Shown here in pieces: positions 38,236 to 46,411 of a stretch of DNA of 56,016 nt. Origin of the DNA: an uncultured Faecalibacterium sp. Its GTDB lineage: Bacteria > Bacillota > Clostridia > Oscillospirales > Ruminococcaceae. Made by a program: the position numbers and the translations under genes. How positions within the stretch are numbered: position 1 is the first letter of the stretch; each line of letters starts with the position of its first letter. The stretch spans positions 1-56,016 of the forward strand of contig CAAHET010000094.1 of assembly GCA_900772565.1 (NCBI GenBank), written 5' to 3'. Below the pieces are notes generated by a model. The model was not told the DNA's origin. It did no database searches and saw only the letters and a program-made list of their open reading frames with translations.

Positions 38236-38546
38236 AAAAACTGAACGCCGTCACCCTTGCCGGGTTTACCCTGTGCGGCTTTCTGCTGGGTATGAAAGCC
38301 CTCGGCCTTGCCGAGGCGGGCATCACCCTGCTGCTGATGGTCTGGGGCGGCTACGCCTACGGCGCAGCTGCCGCCCGCGCCCCGCTGGTGCTGTACGCCG
38401 TGCTTGGCACGGCAGCAGCCCTTGGCCTTACCCTGTACGAGCTGCACCGCGAGAACCAGCAGTACAAGCGCAGCGCCAAGCGGCAGAAGGTGCACCAGCA
38501 GCCGCAGCACACCGTCAAGCCCGCAAACCGTAGAAAGGCGGGTTGA
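38232..38546 (+). CDS. Small membrane protein with KVHQQPQHTV tail, 104 aa
   Basis: Three hydrophobic segments (AVTLAGFTLCGFLLGMKAL; ITLLLMVWGGYAYGAAA; VLYAVLGTAAALGLTLY) are followed by a basic tail RQKVHQQPQHTVKPANRRKAG. The tail matches that of the prophage 1 protein at 28037-28300, so the two are related despite lying in different phages. It overlaps the upstream gene (ATGA). The function is unknown. Confidence 0.6.
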   Translation: MKKLNAVTLAGFTLCGFLLGMKALGLAEAGITLLLMVWGGYAYGAAAARAPLVLYAVLGTAAALGLTLYELHRENQQYKRSAKRQKVHQQPQHTVKPANRRKAG

Positions 38547-38548
38547 CC

Positions 38549-38893
38549 ATGGTTGATACAAACCCTTACACCTCCACCCGCATCTGCGAGGACTGCGGCA
38601 AAGTGATGGTCAACGTCTACCACGCCAAGCGGTTCTGCCCGGCGTGCGCAGAGAAGCGTCACCGCGCCAGAACGGCAGCGTGGTGGGCAAAAAAGAAGGA
38701 CGAGATCAGCAGCCCCTACCCCAAGGAAAAGACCGCCGCCCAGCGCAAACGGAACGCCGAGGAGCGGGACGCCGCCTTCCGGGCAGACTGCCGGGCAGCG
38801 GACGCCGCCGGGCTGAGCTACGGCAAGTATATGCTGCTGAAAAACAAAAAGCCCTCCGGTGTTACCAGCACCGGAGAGCCTGCAAAGGGATGA
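38549..38893 (+). CDS. Zinc-ribbon early protein, 114 aa
   Basis: The N-terminal 40 residues carry CEDCGK and CPACAEKR, a four-cysteine zinc ribbon, followed by a strongly basic helical region (RARTAAWWAKKKDE) and an Ala/Arg-rich end. The pattern suggests a nucleic-acid-binding protein of the early operon. It starts two bases after the previous stop. Confidence 0.6.
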   Translation: MVDTNPYTSTRICEDCGKVMVNVYHAKRFCPACAEKRHRARTAAWWAKKKDEISSPYPKEKTAAQRKRNAEERDAAFRADCRAADAAGLSYGKYMLLKNKKPSGVTSTGEPAKG

Positions 38894-38953
38894 TGAGTTT
38901 GAACGCCCCATCACCCCGATGATATCACATTTTCGGAGGTTTTCGCAAGAACG

Positions 38954-39367
38954 ATGTTGACCGAAACACAAAAATCGCTGCTGGGCTACGTCCGCAGCGT
39001 GCCGGAATGGCAGTCTGCCATGATCTACGAGCAGCTGGCAGCGCTCAACACCAGCGCATCCAAGCTTGCCGCCGCAACGGCTTATCTTGAGCAGGGCTTT
39101 GCGGACGGCAAACTTCGCCCGGGGCGGTATTATGTGCAGGACTGTTCTTTCCGCAAGGACCAGAACACCGACCTGTTGCAGAACACGGCATCCGCCCTTG
39201 GGCAGGCACTGGCGGCGCTGGAGGTGCTGGCAGTCCTCTCGGATACCTTCCAGCAGGATCTGCAGCACAGCGCACAGTTTGCCCATGGTCTTTACTACAA
39301 CGAGCTGGAAAAGCTCTGCACCAAACACGGTTATACACAGGAGGTAGCATTACGAAAGGAATCCTGA
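38954..39367 (+). CDS. Early phage protein, 137 aa
   Basis: The start MLTETQKSLLGYVRSVPEW follows CGGAGG. The N-terminal half resembles a small winged helix (SAMIYEQLAALNTSASKLAA, AYLEQGFADGKLRPG). The C-terminal half is helical. It overlaps the next gene by 19 bases. The function is unknown; the pattern is compatible with DNA binding. Confidence 0.5.
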   Translation: MLTETQKSLLGYVRSVPEWQSAMIYEQLAALNTSASKLAAATAYLEQGFADGKLRPGRYYVQDCSFRKDQNTDLLQNTASALGQALAALEVLAVLSDTFQQDLQHSAQFAHGLYYNELEKLCTKHGYTQEVALRKES

Positions 39368-39648
39368 TCGAGCCGGGCAAAGCCCCGGTAGTCACCGCCC
39401 TGCCGGACACGTTGCAGGGCATCGAGGCGCTGTTGCAGTGCCCCTGTGAGCAGAAGGTGCTGCCCCGCACCCCGGCGGTGCTGGTGTACCCCATCTATGG
39501 CCGGGGTCTGAACCGCATCTACCGCGGGCAGAAGATCTACGGCACTATCCTGTGCTACGGCTGGAAAAACAACACCCTCCAGCCCCTGCGCCCCGCGTTG
39601 CAGGCTGAGATGCTCGACCGCCTGAAGGAGATGGAGGTAAGGGTATGA
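39349..39648 (+). CDS. DUF3846-like protein with an ATT start, 99 aa
   Basis: The sequence after codon 1 reads TKGILIEPGKAPVVTALPDT, which fits the N-terminus of DUF3846 proteins (usually M-K-G-I-L-I-x-P). No ATG, GTG or TTG lies at that point; the codon is ATT (39349-39351), placed 4 bases after GGAGG. The first conventional start, TTG at 39412, would delete the conserved N-terminus. DUF3846 proteins are common in phages and mobile elements; the role is unknown. Confidence 0.55.
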   Translation: MTKGILIEPGKAPVVTALPDTLQGIEALLQCPCEQKVLPRTPAVLVYPIYGRGLNRIYRGQKIYGTILCYGWKNNTLQPLRPALQAEMLDRLKEMEVRV

Positions 39649-40865
39649 ACACTTATTGCGAGCTCTCCGTCTCCCACAAATGCGAGAACGAAGCCGGGCT
39701 CAAGCATTTTATCAAGCATGGCGTAATTCAAGGCTGTGCCGGGTGCTGTAAGTATTGTCTTAACAAAGACACCTGCGAGTATCGCTGCGCTTATGTAAAG
39801 GGAGCACCGCCCTCCCCCGCCCCGCAGGACAAGGCCGTGACCACAGTCCCCGCTGCGGATGTTGCCGCACAGTGCGGCAACGCGCCTGCCGCCCCCAGCT
39901 TTGACTTTTCCCCGCTGGGGGAGCTTTCCGCGCAGGCAGCGGAGGCAGACCAACAGTTCGACCTGCATTACGGCACCGCACAGGACGAGTACCTGATCTC
40001 CTGCATCTATCTGGCGCGCATCCACGCGCTGACAGCCAAGGCTGGCCGCTACGGCGGCGGCACATGGACGAAGTGGTGCGAAAGCAAAAAGCTTGGTGAA
40101 GGAAGCGTCCGGCGGATGATTCAGAACGGTGACGCTTTTAATTCCGCCACGTTGGCGGAATTAAAACAGCTGCCCAACCTGACCCGCAAAGACTTGAACC
40201 TCATTGCCCGCAGCGGCTGTGCCGACCAGCTGGTGCAGGCCGCCGGGAACGACCAGCGGGTGCAGGAGCTGCTCGACCAGCTGAAAGCCAAGGACGATGC
40301 CCTTGCCGCTGAAAAGTCCCGCGCCGACACCGCAGAGCACCATTTGGATGCCGCCCGGGCGGACGTGCAGGGTTTGACCGAGCAGAACCACCAGTTGCAG
40401 CAGCGCGCCGATGCCGCCGAAGCCCGGGAGGAGGAAGCGTGGAGCCAGCGCGAAAAGGCCGAGCAGCACGCAAAGGACGCGGAGCAAAAGCTGGAAGGCT
40501 CCCGGCAGGTGGCCAGCGCCGCCGCCCTGCGGGCAGACAAACTCAAGGCCGAGAACGACGCCCTGAAAAGCCAGCCCATCACGGCGGTGGTGGACAAGGA
40601 AGAGGTGCGGCGGCAGGCAGAGGAAATGGCCGCCGGTATGACCGCCGACCTGCGCGCCCAGCTGGACAAGACTGCCGCCGACACCGAGCAGGATGCCCGC
40701 GACGCCTACGACAGCATCCTGATGGCGGGGCGCTCCATGCACAACAGCTGGCAGACCGTGCGTCCGCTGTTCCGTAAGCTGCCGGAGCAGCAGCGCGAAG
40801 CCGCCGCAAACCAGCTGGTACAAACGCTTGCAGCGATCCAAGGGGAGGTATCCAGATGTCTGTAA
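39645..40865 (+). CDS. Cys-rich / coiled-coil early protein, 406 aa
   Basis: Residues 1-55 carry a cysteine cluster (GCAGCCKYCLNKDTCEYRC) likely to bind metal. The middle (about 115-185) resembles DUF3102-type phage proteins (YLARIHALTAKAGRYGGGTW then RRMIQNGDAF). Residues 200-345 form a long coiled coil, and the end is a short helical domain. It precedes and overlaps the SMC-like ATPase by 10 bases, so it may act with it in replication or recombination. Confidence 0.55.
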   Translation: MNTYCELSVSHKCENEAGLKHFIKHGVIQGCAGCCKYCLNKDTCEYRCAYVKGAPPSPAPQDKAVTTVPAADVAAQCGNAPAAPSFDFSPLGELSAQAAEADQQFDLHYGTAQDEYLISCIYLARIHALTAKAGRYGGGTWTKWCESKKLGEGSVRRMIQNGDAFNSATLAELKQLPNLTRKDLNLIARSGCADQLVQAAGNDQRVQELLDQLKAKDDALAAEKSRADTAEHHLDAARADVQGLTEQNHQLQQRADAAEAREEEAWSQREKAEQHAKDAEQKLEGSRQVASAAALRADKLKAENDALKSQPITAVVDKEEVRRQAEEMAAGMTADLRAQLDKTAADTEQDARDAYDSILMAGRSMHNSWQTVRPLFRKLPEQQREAAANQLVQTLAAIQGEVSRCL

Positions 40866-42163
40866 AGATCATGGCTCTCGAGGCCGAAAACGTCAAGCGC
40901 ATCAAGGCTGTTGCGCTCACCCCGCTGCCCACCGGGCTTACCCTTGTGGGCGGCAACAACAACCAGGGCAAGACCAGCGTGCTGGACGCGCTGGCATGGG
41001 CGCTTGGCGGCGACCGTTTCCGCCCGGATGCCGCCGTGCGGGACGGTGCACTTGCCCCGGCGCACCTCAAGGTCACCCTGTCCAACGGGGTGGTGGTGGA
41101 GCGCAAGGGCAAAAACGCCAGCCTGACCGTCACCGACCCCACCGGACGCCGTAGCGGCCAGCAGCTGCTCAACGCCTTTGTGGAGCCGCTGGCGCTGGAT
41201 CTGCCCCGCTTCATGGACGCCACCGACAAGGAAAAGGCCGACATCCTGCTGCGCATCATCGGCATCGGCACCGAGCTGCACGCCCGGGATCTGGAGATCA
41301 AAGCTCTGTACGACAAGCGCACCTTCACCGGCCAGCTGGCAAGTCAGAAAAAGCACTTTGCCGAGGAGCTGCTCTCCTACCCGGACGCCCCGGAGCAGCC
41401 GGTCAGCGCCTCCGACCTCATCCGGCAGCAGCAGGATATCCTTGCCCGCAACGGTGAGAACCAACGCAAGCGGGCGCAGTTGGCAAGCCTTGAAGAGAAA
41501 GCACAGCTGCTGGCACAGCGTGTGCAAGCCCTGACCCGGGATCTGGAAGCCGCAGAGCACGCGCTGCGCACCGCGCAGGATGACCTTCAGGATGCCCGGA
41601 AATCTGCCGAGCAGCTTCAGGACGAATCCACTGCCGCGCTGGAAGCGTCCGTCCGGGACATCGAGGAGACCAACCGCAAGGTCCGCGCCAACCTTGAAAA
41701 AGCCCGCGCCGAGGACGAAGCCGCCCAGTACACAGCCGAGTACGACCAGCTGACCGAAGCCATTGCCCAGAAGCGTGCCGACCGCATGGCGCTGCTGAAC
41801 GGTGCCGACCTGCCGCTGCCGGGGCTGGGCGTGGAGGACGGCACCCTGACCTACAACGGCAAGCACTGGCGGGATATGTCCGGCAGCGACCAGCTGCGGG
41901 TGGCGGCTGCCATCGTGCGGCGGCTGAACCCGGACTGCGGCTTTGTGCTGCTGGACAAGCTGGAACAGATGGACATGGACACCCTGCGCAGCTTTGCCGC
42001 GTGGCTGGAAGCCGAGGGCTTGCAGGCCATCGCCACCCGCGTTTCCACCGGCAGTGAGTGCCAGATCATCATCGAGGACGGCATGGTGAAGGATGTCCAA
42101 ACCACCCAGCCGCCCGTCACCGAAAAGCCCCAGCCTAAAAGCTGGACGAAAGGAGCGTTTTAA
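40856..42163 (+). CDS. SMC/RecF-like AAA ATPase, 435 aa
   Basis: A Walker A motif GGNNNQGKTS (32-41) lies near the N-terminus. A coiled coil spans about 195-310, and the C-terminal lobe has the signature-like DMSGSDQLRVAAAIV and a Walker-B-like FVLLDKLEQMD. The length and layout fit the small phage ATPases related to RecF/SbcC. It ends SWTKGAF, a tail shared with the DUF669 protein of the same operon (GWTQGAF). It probably works with the Sak4-like ATPase and DUF669 protein in phage recombination. Confidence 0.75.
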   Translation: MSVKIMALEAENVKRIKAVALTPLPTGLTLVGGNNNQGKTSVLDALAWALGGDRFRPDAAVRDGALAPAHLKVTLSNGVVVERKGKNASLTVTDPTGRRSGQQLLNAFVEPLALDLPRFMDATDKEKADILLRIIGIGTELHARDLEIKALYDKRTFTGQLASQKKHFAEELLSYPDAPEQPVSASDLIRQQQDILARNGENQRKRAQLASLEEKAQLLAQRVQALTRDLEAAEHALRTAQDDLQDARKSAEQLQDESTAALEASVRDIEETNRKVRANLEKARAEDEAAQYTAEYDQLTEAIAQKRADRMALLNGADLPLPGLGVEDGTLTYNGKHWRDMSGSDQLRVAAAIVRRLNPDCGFVLLDKLEQMDMDTLRSFAAWLEAEGLQAIATRVSTGSECQIIIEDGMVKDVQTTQPPVTEKPQPKSWTKGAF

Positions 42164-43258
42164 ATGAGCAAGTATGCAGTTACCAGCGGGGTGCAGCCCG
42201 CGCCGGTCAAGGTGGTGCTGTACGGGCCGGAGGGCATCGGCAAAAGCACCTTTGCCTCCCGCTTCCCCGCGCCCGTGTACATCGACACCGAGGGCGGCAC
42301 CAAGCGCCTGAACATCGCCCGCCTGCCCCAGCCCACCAGCTGGGCGATGCTGCTGGACGAGGTGGCCGAGGTGCGCAAGGGCGCTGTGCCCTGCGGCACG
42401 CTGGTCATCGATACCGCCGACTGGGCCGAGCGGCTGTGCATTCAGGCCGTGTGCGCCAAGGCCAAGGTGAACGGCATCGAGGACTTCGGCTACGGCAAGG
42501 GCTACACCTACGTCAAGGAAGAATTTGCAAAGCTACTGGACGCGCTGGAGGAGGTGCTGAACGCGGGGCATAACGTGGTGGTGCTGGCACACGCCGCCAT
42601 TACCAAGTTTGAGCAACCGGACGCCGTGGGCAACTACGACCGCTGGAGCATGAAAACCTCCAAGCAGGTGGCGCCGCTGCTGCGGGAATGGTGCGATATG
42701 CTGCTGTTTGCCAACTACAAGACCGTGGTGGAAAAGGCCGGCAGCAGCCCCAACGCCAAAAACAAGGCCAGCGGCGGACGTCGGGTTCTGTACACCGCCC
42801 ATCACCCCTGCTGGGACGCCAAGAACCGCTTTGACCTGCCGGAAGAGATTCCCTTTGATTACGCAGCCATTGCCGCCTGCATCCCCGGCGGCGCTCTGGC
42901 TGCGGTGCAGCAGTCTGCCCCGGCAGCGCCCGCCCCGAAGTCCGACCCGGAGGCCGACATCCTGCCCACGCCGCAGCCCACGGCAAAGCCCGCTGCGCAG
43001 CTTGCGCCCCCGCCGCCCATGGAAAGCGCCGAGCCGGATGCCCTGCACGCGCTGGGTGTGCCGGAAAAGCTTGCCGCCCTGATGCACGCCAACCGGGTGA
43101 CCGCCGAGGAATTGCAGGGCGTTGTGGGCAAACGGGGGTACTTCCCGGCAGATATGCCCATCCGGGATTACCCCGCAGATTTTGTGGAGGGCTGCCTGAT
43201 CGGCGCATGGCCGCAGGTGTATCAGATGGTACTGGATAACCGGGATATCCCGTTTTAA
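42164..43258 (+). CDS. Sak4-like recombinase ATPase, 364 aa
   Basis: The N-terminal 220 residues form a RecA-fold ATPase of the AAA_24/Sak4 type: Walker A GPEGIGKST (21-29), Walker B GTLVIDTAD (near 80-88) and NVVVLAHAAITKFEQPD. A proline-rich linker (about 255-295) leads to a small C-terminal domain. The last residues are NRDIPF, strikingly like the DDDIPF tip of bacterial single-strand-binding protein. It is expected to promote single-strand annealing or exchange with the DUF669 protein encoded downstream. Confidence 0.8.
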   Translation: MSKYAVTSGVQPAPVKVVLYGPEGIGKSTFASRFPAPVYIDTEGGTKRLNIARLPQPTSWAMLLDEVAEVRKGAVPCGTLVIDTADWAERLCIQAVCAKAKVNGIEDFGYGKGYTYVKEEFAKLLDALEEVLNAGHNVVVLAHAAITKFEQPDAVGNYDRWSMKTSKQVAPLLREWCDMLLFANYKTVVEKAGSSPNAKNKASGGRRVLYTAHHPCWDAKNRFDLPEEIPFDYAAIAACIPGGALAAVQQSAPAAPAPKSDPEADILPTPQPTAKPAAQLAPPPPMESAEPDALHALGVPEKLAALMHANRVTAEELQGVVGKRGYFPADMPIRDYPADFVEGCLIGAWPQVYQMVLDNRDIPF

Positions 43259-43265
43259 GGAATCG

Positions 43266-43332
43266 ACCCTCTCACCGCTTCGGTCTGGCTTACGCCAGCG
43301 CCTCGCGGAGCTCCCCCCAAAGGGGGAGCCAA
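43266..43332 (-). repeat. Palindromic intergenic repeat, copy 5 (prophage 2)
   Basis: Read on the minus strand it has GGCTCCCCC/GGGGGGAGCT arms, a variable stem (CCGC..GCTGGC pairing with GCCAG..GCGG), then GGTGAGAGGG. It matches the layout of the copies in prophage 1 with a different stem sequence. It fills the gap between the Sak4-like and DUF669 genes. Confidence 0.7.
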
Positions 43333-43364
43333 GAATCAAGGAATTATTGTAAAGGAGAAGTATT

Positions 43365-43841
43365 ATGAACGACATGAACAATGACGGCCGTGCGTTCGGC
43401 TGGGACGACGAACTGACCAACGAGAAGCAGGACTTTGTGCTGCTGCCGGAGGGCGAGTATCCCTTTGAGATCACCGGCATGGAGCGTGCCCGCTTTGAGG
43501 GCAGTGCAAAGCTGCCGCCATGCTCCATGGCAAAGCTCACCCTGCGGGTCTACGGCGGCAGCAAGGGCGACACCACCGTGACCGAGCGGCTGTACCTGCA
43601 CACCAAGACGCAGGGGCTGCTGGGCGCGTTCTTTGAGAGCATCGGCCAGTGCAAGCGCGGCGAGACCTTCCGTCCCCGCTGGAACGAGGTGGTGGGTGCC
43701 AAGGGGCTGTGCAAGCTGGGCGTCCACGATTACGTCAAGAAAAACGGTGACCCCGGCCAGAGCAACGAGGTGCTGCGCTTTCTGCCGCCGCCCGCGCCCA
43801 AGGCTGCGCCCGCGCAGGGCTGGACACAGGGGGCGTTCTGA
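43365..43841 (+). CDS. DUF669 phage protein (SSB-like), 158 aa
   Basis: The sequence follows the DUF669 family (FVLLPEGEYPFEITGMERAR, KLTLRVYGGSKGDTTVTERL, LGAFFESIGQCKRGETF). DUF669 proteins are encoded beside Sak4-type annealing proteins and are thought to act as phage single-strand-binding proteins. It ends QGWTQGAF. The start follows AAAGGAG. It is the last complete gene of the recombination module, before the deletion scar. Confidence 0.8.
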   Translation: MNDMNNDGRAFGWDDELTNEKQDFVLLPEGEYPFEITGMERARFEGSAKLPPCSMAKLTLRVYGGSKGDTTVTERLYLHTKTQGLLGAFFESIGQCKRGETFRPRWNEVVGAKGLCKLGVHDYVKKNGDPGQSNEVLRFLPPPAPKAAPAQGWTQGAF

Positions 43842-44239
43842 TGGCAAACATCCAATCTCTGCGCCCCTATAGTTCTTTGAACAACACCGTCCGTATTTAT
43901 GAAAAACTTCTTAGGGCTGACAAAAAAGAACTTTTCAAATATCAGAGAGATGGTGTTTATCCCTATGACCGGCGGAGCACCCTGCTGCATGAGTTCATTC
44001 ACTGGCAGGACGCGCAGGAATATCGGAGTTTGTATGGCGATATTTCTTCCGCTGAAGATTCTGAAAGATATCTGAAGTGGGCCATTGAAAAAGGGCGCCT
44101 GGCTATTGATAAGTTGGTTCAGAAGGGTTATAATATCCTTGATATCAGTCCTTATGCAACAAGAGAACTTCAGAAAGATACTCCTAGGTATGATGAAGCA
44201 TATACGGAGTATCGTACACGACAGCACTTAGCGGGGTGA
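43841..44239 (+). pseudogene. C-terminal fragment of a head protein with zincin motif, 132 aa
   Basis: The frame (ATG overlapping the DUF669 stop) contains TLLHEFIHWQDA, with H50-E51-H54 as a zinc-metallopeptidase HExxH motif. The later SPYATRELQKD...YDEAYTEYR pattern is that found at the end of minor capsid / head-morphogenesis proteins in Firmicutes phages. It is AT-richer than the preceding genes. It is read here as what is left of the head module; it could alternatively be a free-standing small zincin. Confidence 0.55.
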
Positions 44240-44246
44240 TATTTGT

Positions 44247-44429
44247 ATGCGTCGTAATTCTACGCCTGAAGAAAGAAGGCTCGGACAGATTGTTGAGCCT
44301 TATATGAAGGTATTCCGTAACCCCTTTCGGGTTGGCCTTGATGAAACTGCTCCACAAGATGTCAAAAACGCATACTCTAAATTGCAAAATCTTATTGAAG
44401 AGAATGATAGAGCTTGCCGAGATTTTTGA
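44247..44429 (+). CDS. Small protein of unknown function, 60 aa
   Basis: A short basic and helical protein (MRRNSTPEERRLGQIVEPYM...) starts eight bases after the zincin fragment. It ends exactly at the first of two terminators. It is probably the last gene of the old head transcription unit. No family is recognised. Confidence 0.45.
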   Translation: MRRNSTPEERRLGQIVEPYMKVFRNPFRVGLDETAPQDVKNAYSKLQNLIEENDRACRDF

Positions 44430-44504
44430 ACCACGATGCACACGCACCGTGGTTTTCTTTTACCCATTTTTAAGCACTGTGCAGAAAATGCCCAGTGCTT
44501 TTTT
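44429..44504 (+). terminator. Two terminators in tandem at the deletion junction
   Basis: AACCACG/CGTGGTT followed by TTTTCTTTT (44429-44461) and AAGCACTG/CAGTGCTT followed by TTTTTT (44472-44504). Together they close the early/head transcript. The tail genes beyond have no obvious own promoter. Confidence 0.8.
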
Positions 44505-44521
44505 CATGCCGTTTTCGCTTA

Positions 44522-44791
44522 ATGGTAGAGCTGCTGATTTGTACTGGCAGCACTGCCGCCAACACCGCCGCGAACTCGAAGAAGCTGGACATCACCAGCG
44601 AAGATTTGAAGTATCTGCGGGATATCGCTGAGCGTGAAGCGATCAACCGTTTCACGACCGCCGAGATCAAAATTGACCAGACCAACCACAATAACATCTC
44701 GAAAGATATGGACGTTGACGGCATTATGGACTACTGGACGGAATGGTTTGCAGAAAAGCTTGATATCAGCTGTGAGGGGGTACATGCGTAA
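44522..44791 (+). pseudogene. C-terminal stub of a tape-measure protein
   Basis: From about 44546 the frame reads STAANTAANSKKLDITSEDL then KYLRDIAEREAINRFTTAEI and ends in EGVHA. This is the typical last 80 residues of tape-measure proteins of contractile-tailed Firmicutes phages. The many hundred residues upstream are missing. It overlaps the next gene by TAATG, the normal arrangement, so only the 5' side is lost. Confidence 0.8.
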
Positions 44792-45444
44792 TGGCTTATA
44801 AAATGTTTCTGGACAGCCTGATGATGCCCATCTGCCCCGGCAAAGTGACTGTTAAGGTGAACGGCCAGAACAAGACCATGAACCTGCTGAACGGCGAAGA
44901 GATCAACCTGCTGAAGGTGCCGGGCCTGTCCGATGTTTCATTCGAACTGCTGCTCCCGCATCGTGCCTATCCGTTTTCTTCGCCTATCGTGCTCCCTATC
45001 AGCTCTTACTTGTCTCATCTGGAACAGCTCAAGAACAGGAACACGGGCTTTCAGTGGATACTCGTCCGCACAAAGCCCCATGGCGGGATGCTCCACTATA
45101 CCAACATGACCGTCTCTCTGGAAAGCTATCAGATCGTTGACGATGCTTCGGAAGGCATGGACACAACTGTCCAAGTCGAACTCAAGCAGTGGCGGAGCTA
45201 CGGAACGAAAACCGCAGATGTCACGCAGGCCGAAGATGGAAGCCTGACCGCCTCGGTCACTACCAACCGCCCTGCACCCTCTGCCCCTACCTTTTCCGAT
45301 TATGTCACCAAAGCTGGCGACACTCTTTGGAACATTGCCAAGCAACTGACCGGAGACGGCGAAAACTGGCAGTCGATCGCGCAGAACACCGGCCTGAGCA
45401 CCAACCTGCCGGAAGCAGGGGTAAAACTGAACCTGAAGGAGTGA
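44791..45444 (+). CDS. LysM-containing baseplate protein (XkdP-like), 217 aa
   Basis: The N-terminal half (KMFLDSLMMPICPGKVTVKV, the MTVSLESYQIVDD region) resembles XkdP-type baseplate proteins. Residues about 171-215 form a LysM domain (YVTKAGDTLWNIAKQLTGDG). It follows the tape-measure stub as in PBSX-like tails and would bind peptidoglycan at the tail tip. Confidence 0.82.
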   Translation: MAYKMFLDSLMMPICPGKVTVKVNGQNKTMNLLNGEEINLLKVPGLSDVSFELLLPHRAYPFSSPIVLPISSYLSHLEQLKNRNTGFQWILVRTKPHGGMLHYTNMTVSLESYQIVDDASEGMDTTVQVELKQWRSYGTKTADVTQAEDGSLTASVTTNRPAPSAPTFSDYVTKAGDTLWNIAKQLTGDGENWQSIAQNTGLSTNLPEAGVKLNLKE

Positions 45445-45448
45445 GCGC

Positions 45449-46411
45449 ATGAGTTATTCATTGCTGCTGGAACATGAAGGTTCCTGTATTTACCCTGCTG
45501 TGCAGGAGGGTGTCTCACTGGCCCTTGAGCGGAAAGGCACACCCGGCGTCCTCAAGTTCACCGTCCTTGTGGACGATGCACTCCGCTTCGAAGAGGGCGA
45601 CCGGGTCAAGCTGAACGTGAACGGCACCGATATGTTCTATGGCTTTGTTTTTAAGAAAAACGTCACAGAAGAGAATCTTATCAGTGTGACCGCTTACGAC
45701 CAGCTGCGGTATCTGAAAAACAAAGATACCTTCTTAGATACCGGCCTGAAAGCCTCTGAACTGCTGAAACGCCTTGCAGAAGATTTCCGGCTTGAAATCG
45801 GCACTATCGAAGACACTGGTTACGTCATCGACACTATCGATGAGGCGAACCAGACGCTTTTCGATATGATCCAGAACGCGCTTGATGAAACACTGACCAA
45901 CACGGGCAAGCTTTATGTTCTGTATGACGACGTGGGCAAGCTCTGCCTGCGGGATATCAACAAGATGAAGCTCAACCTTGTGGTGGACGCGGAGACCGGT
46001 GAAAGCTACAGCTATGAGTCCAGTATTGACAGCCAGACTTACAATCAGGTCAAGCTCTACTACGAGAACGACAAGACCGGCAAGCGTGAACTGTATGTGG
46101 AAAAGAGCGGCGAAAACATCAACAAATGGGGCGTGCTGCAATACTGTGAAGAGGTCAAGACGACCACCGGTGTACAGGCCAGAGCCGCTGGGCTGCTGAA
46201 GCTTTACAATACCCGCACACGCTCCCTGAAAATCAATGGAGCTTTCGGCGATCCTCGTGTACGAGCCGGAAGCTCTATTATCGTTTCACTCACCCTGCCG
46301 GATGTCACACTGAGCAACTACATGGTCGTTCAGCAGGTCACGCACAATCTTCAGGGAGAGCGTCATTCCATGGATCTGAAGCTTATCGGAGGTGAGTTTA
46401 TCAGTGGCTAA
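45449..46411 (+). CDS. Baseplate hub protein (XkdQ-like), 320 aa
   Basis: The protein has the layout of XkdQ / late-control-D-type hub proteins, with LKFTVLVDDALRFEEGDRVK and RYLKNKDTFLDTGLKASELL in the first half and KLYNTRTRSLKINGAFGDPR in the last. It forms part of the central hub of a contractile tail. It starts five bases after the LysM gene with AAGGAGTGAGCGC. Confidence 0.8.
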   Translation: MSYSLLLEHEGSCIYPAVQEGVSLALERKGTPGVLKFTVLVDDALRFEEGDRVKLNVNGTDMFYGFVFKKNVTEENLISVTAYDQLRYLKNKDTFLDTGLKASELLKRLAEDFRLEIGTIEDTGYVIDTIDEANQTLFDMIQNALDETLTNTGKLYVLYDDVGKLCLRDINKMKLNLVVDAETGESYSYESSIDSQTYNQVKLYYENDKTGKRELYVEKSGENINKWGVLQYCEEVKTTTGVQARAAGLLKLYNTRTRSLKINGAFGDPRVRAGSSIIVSLTLPDVTLSNYMVVQQVTHNLQGERHSMDLKLIGGEFISG

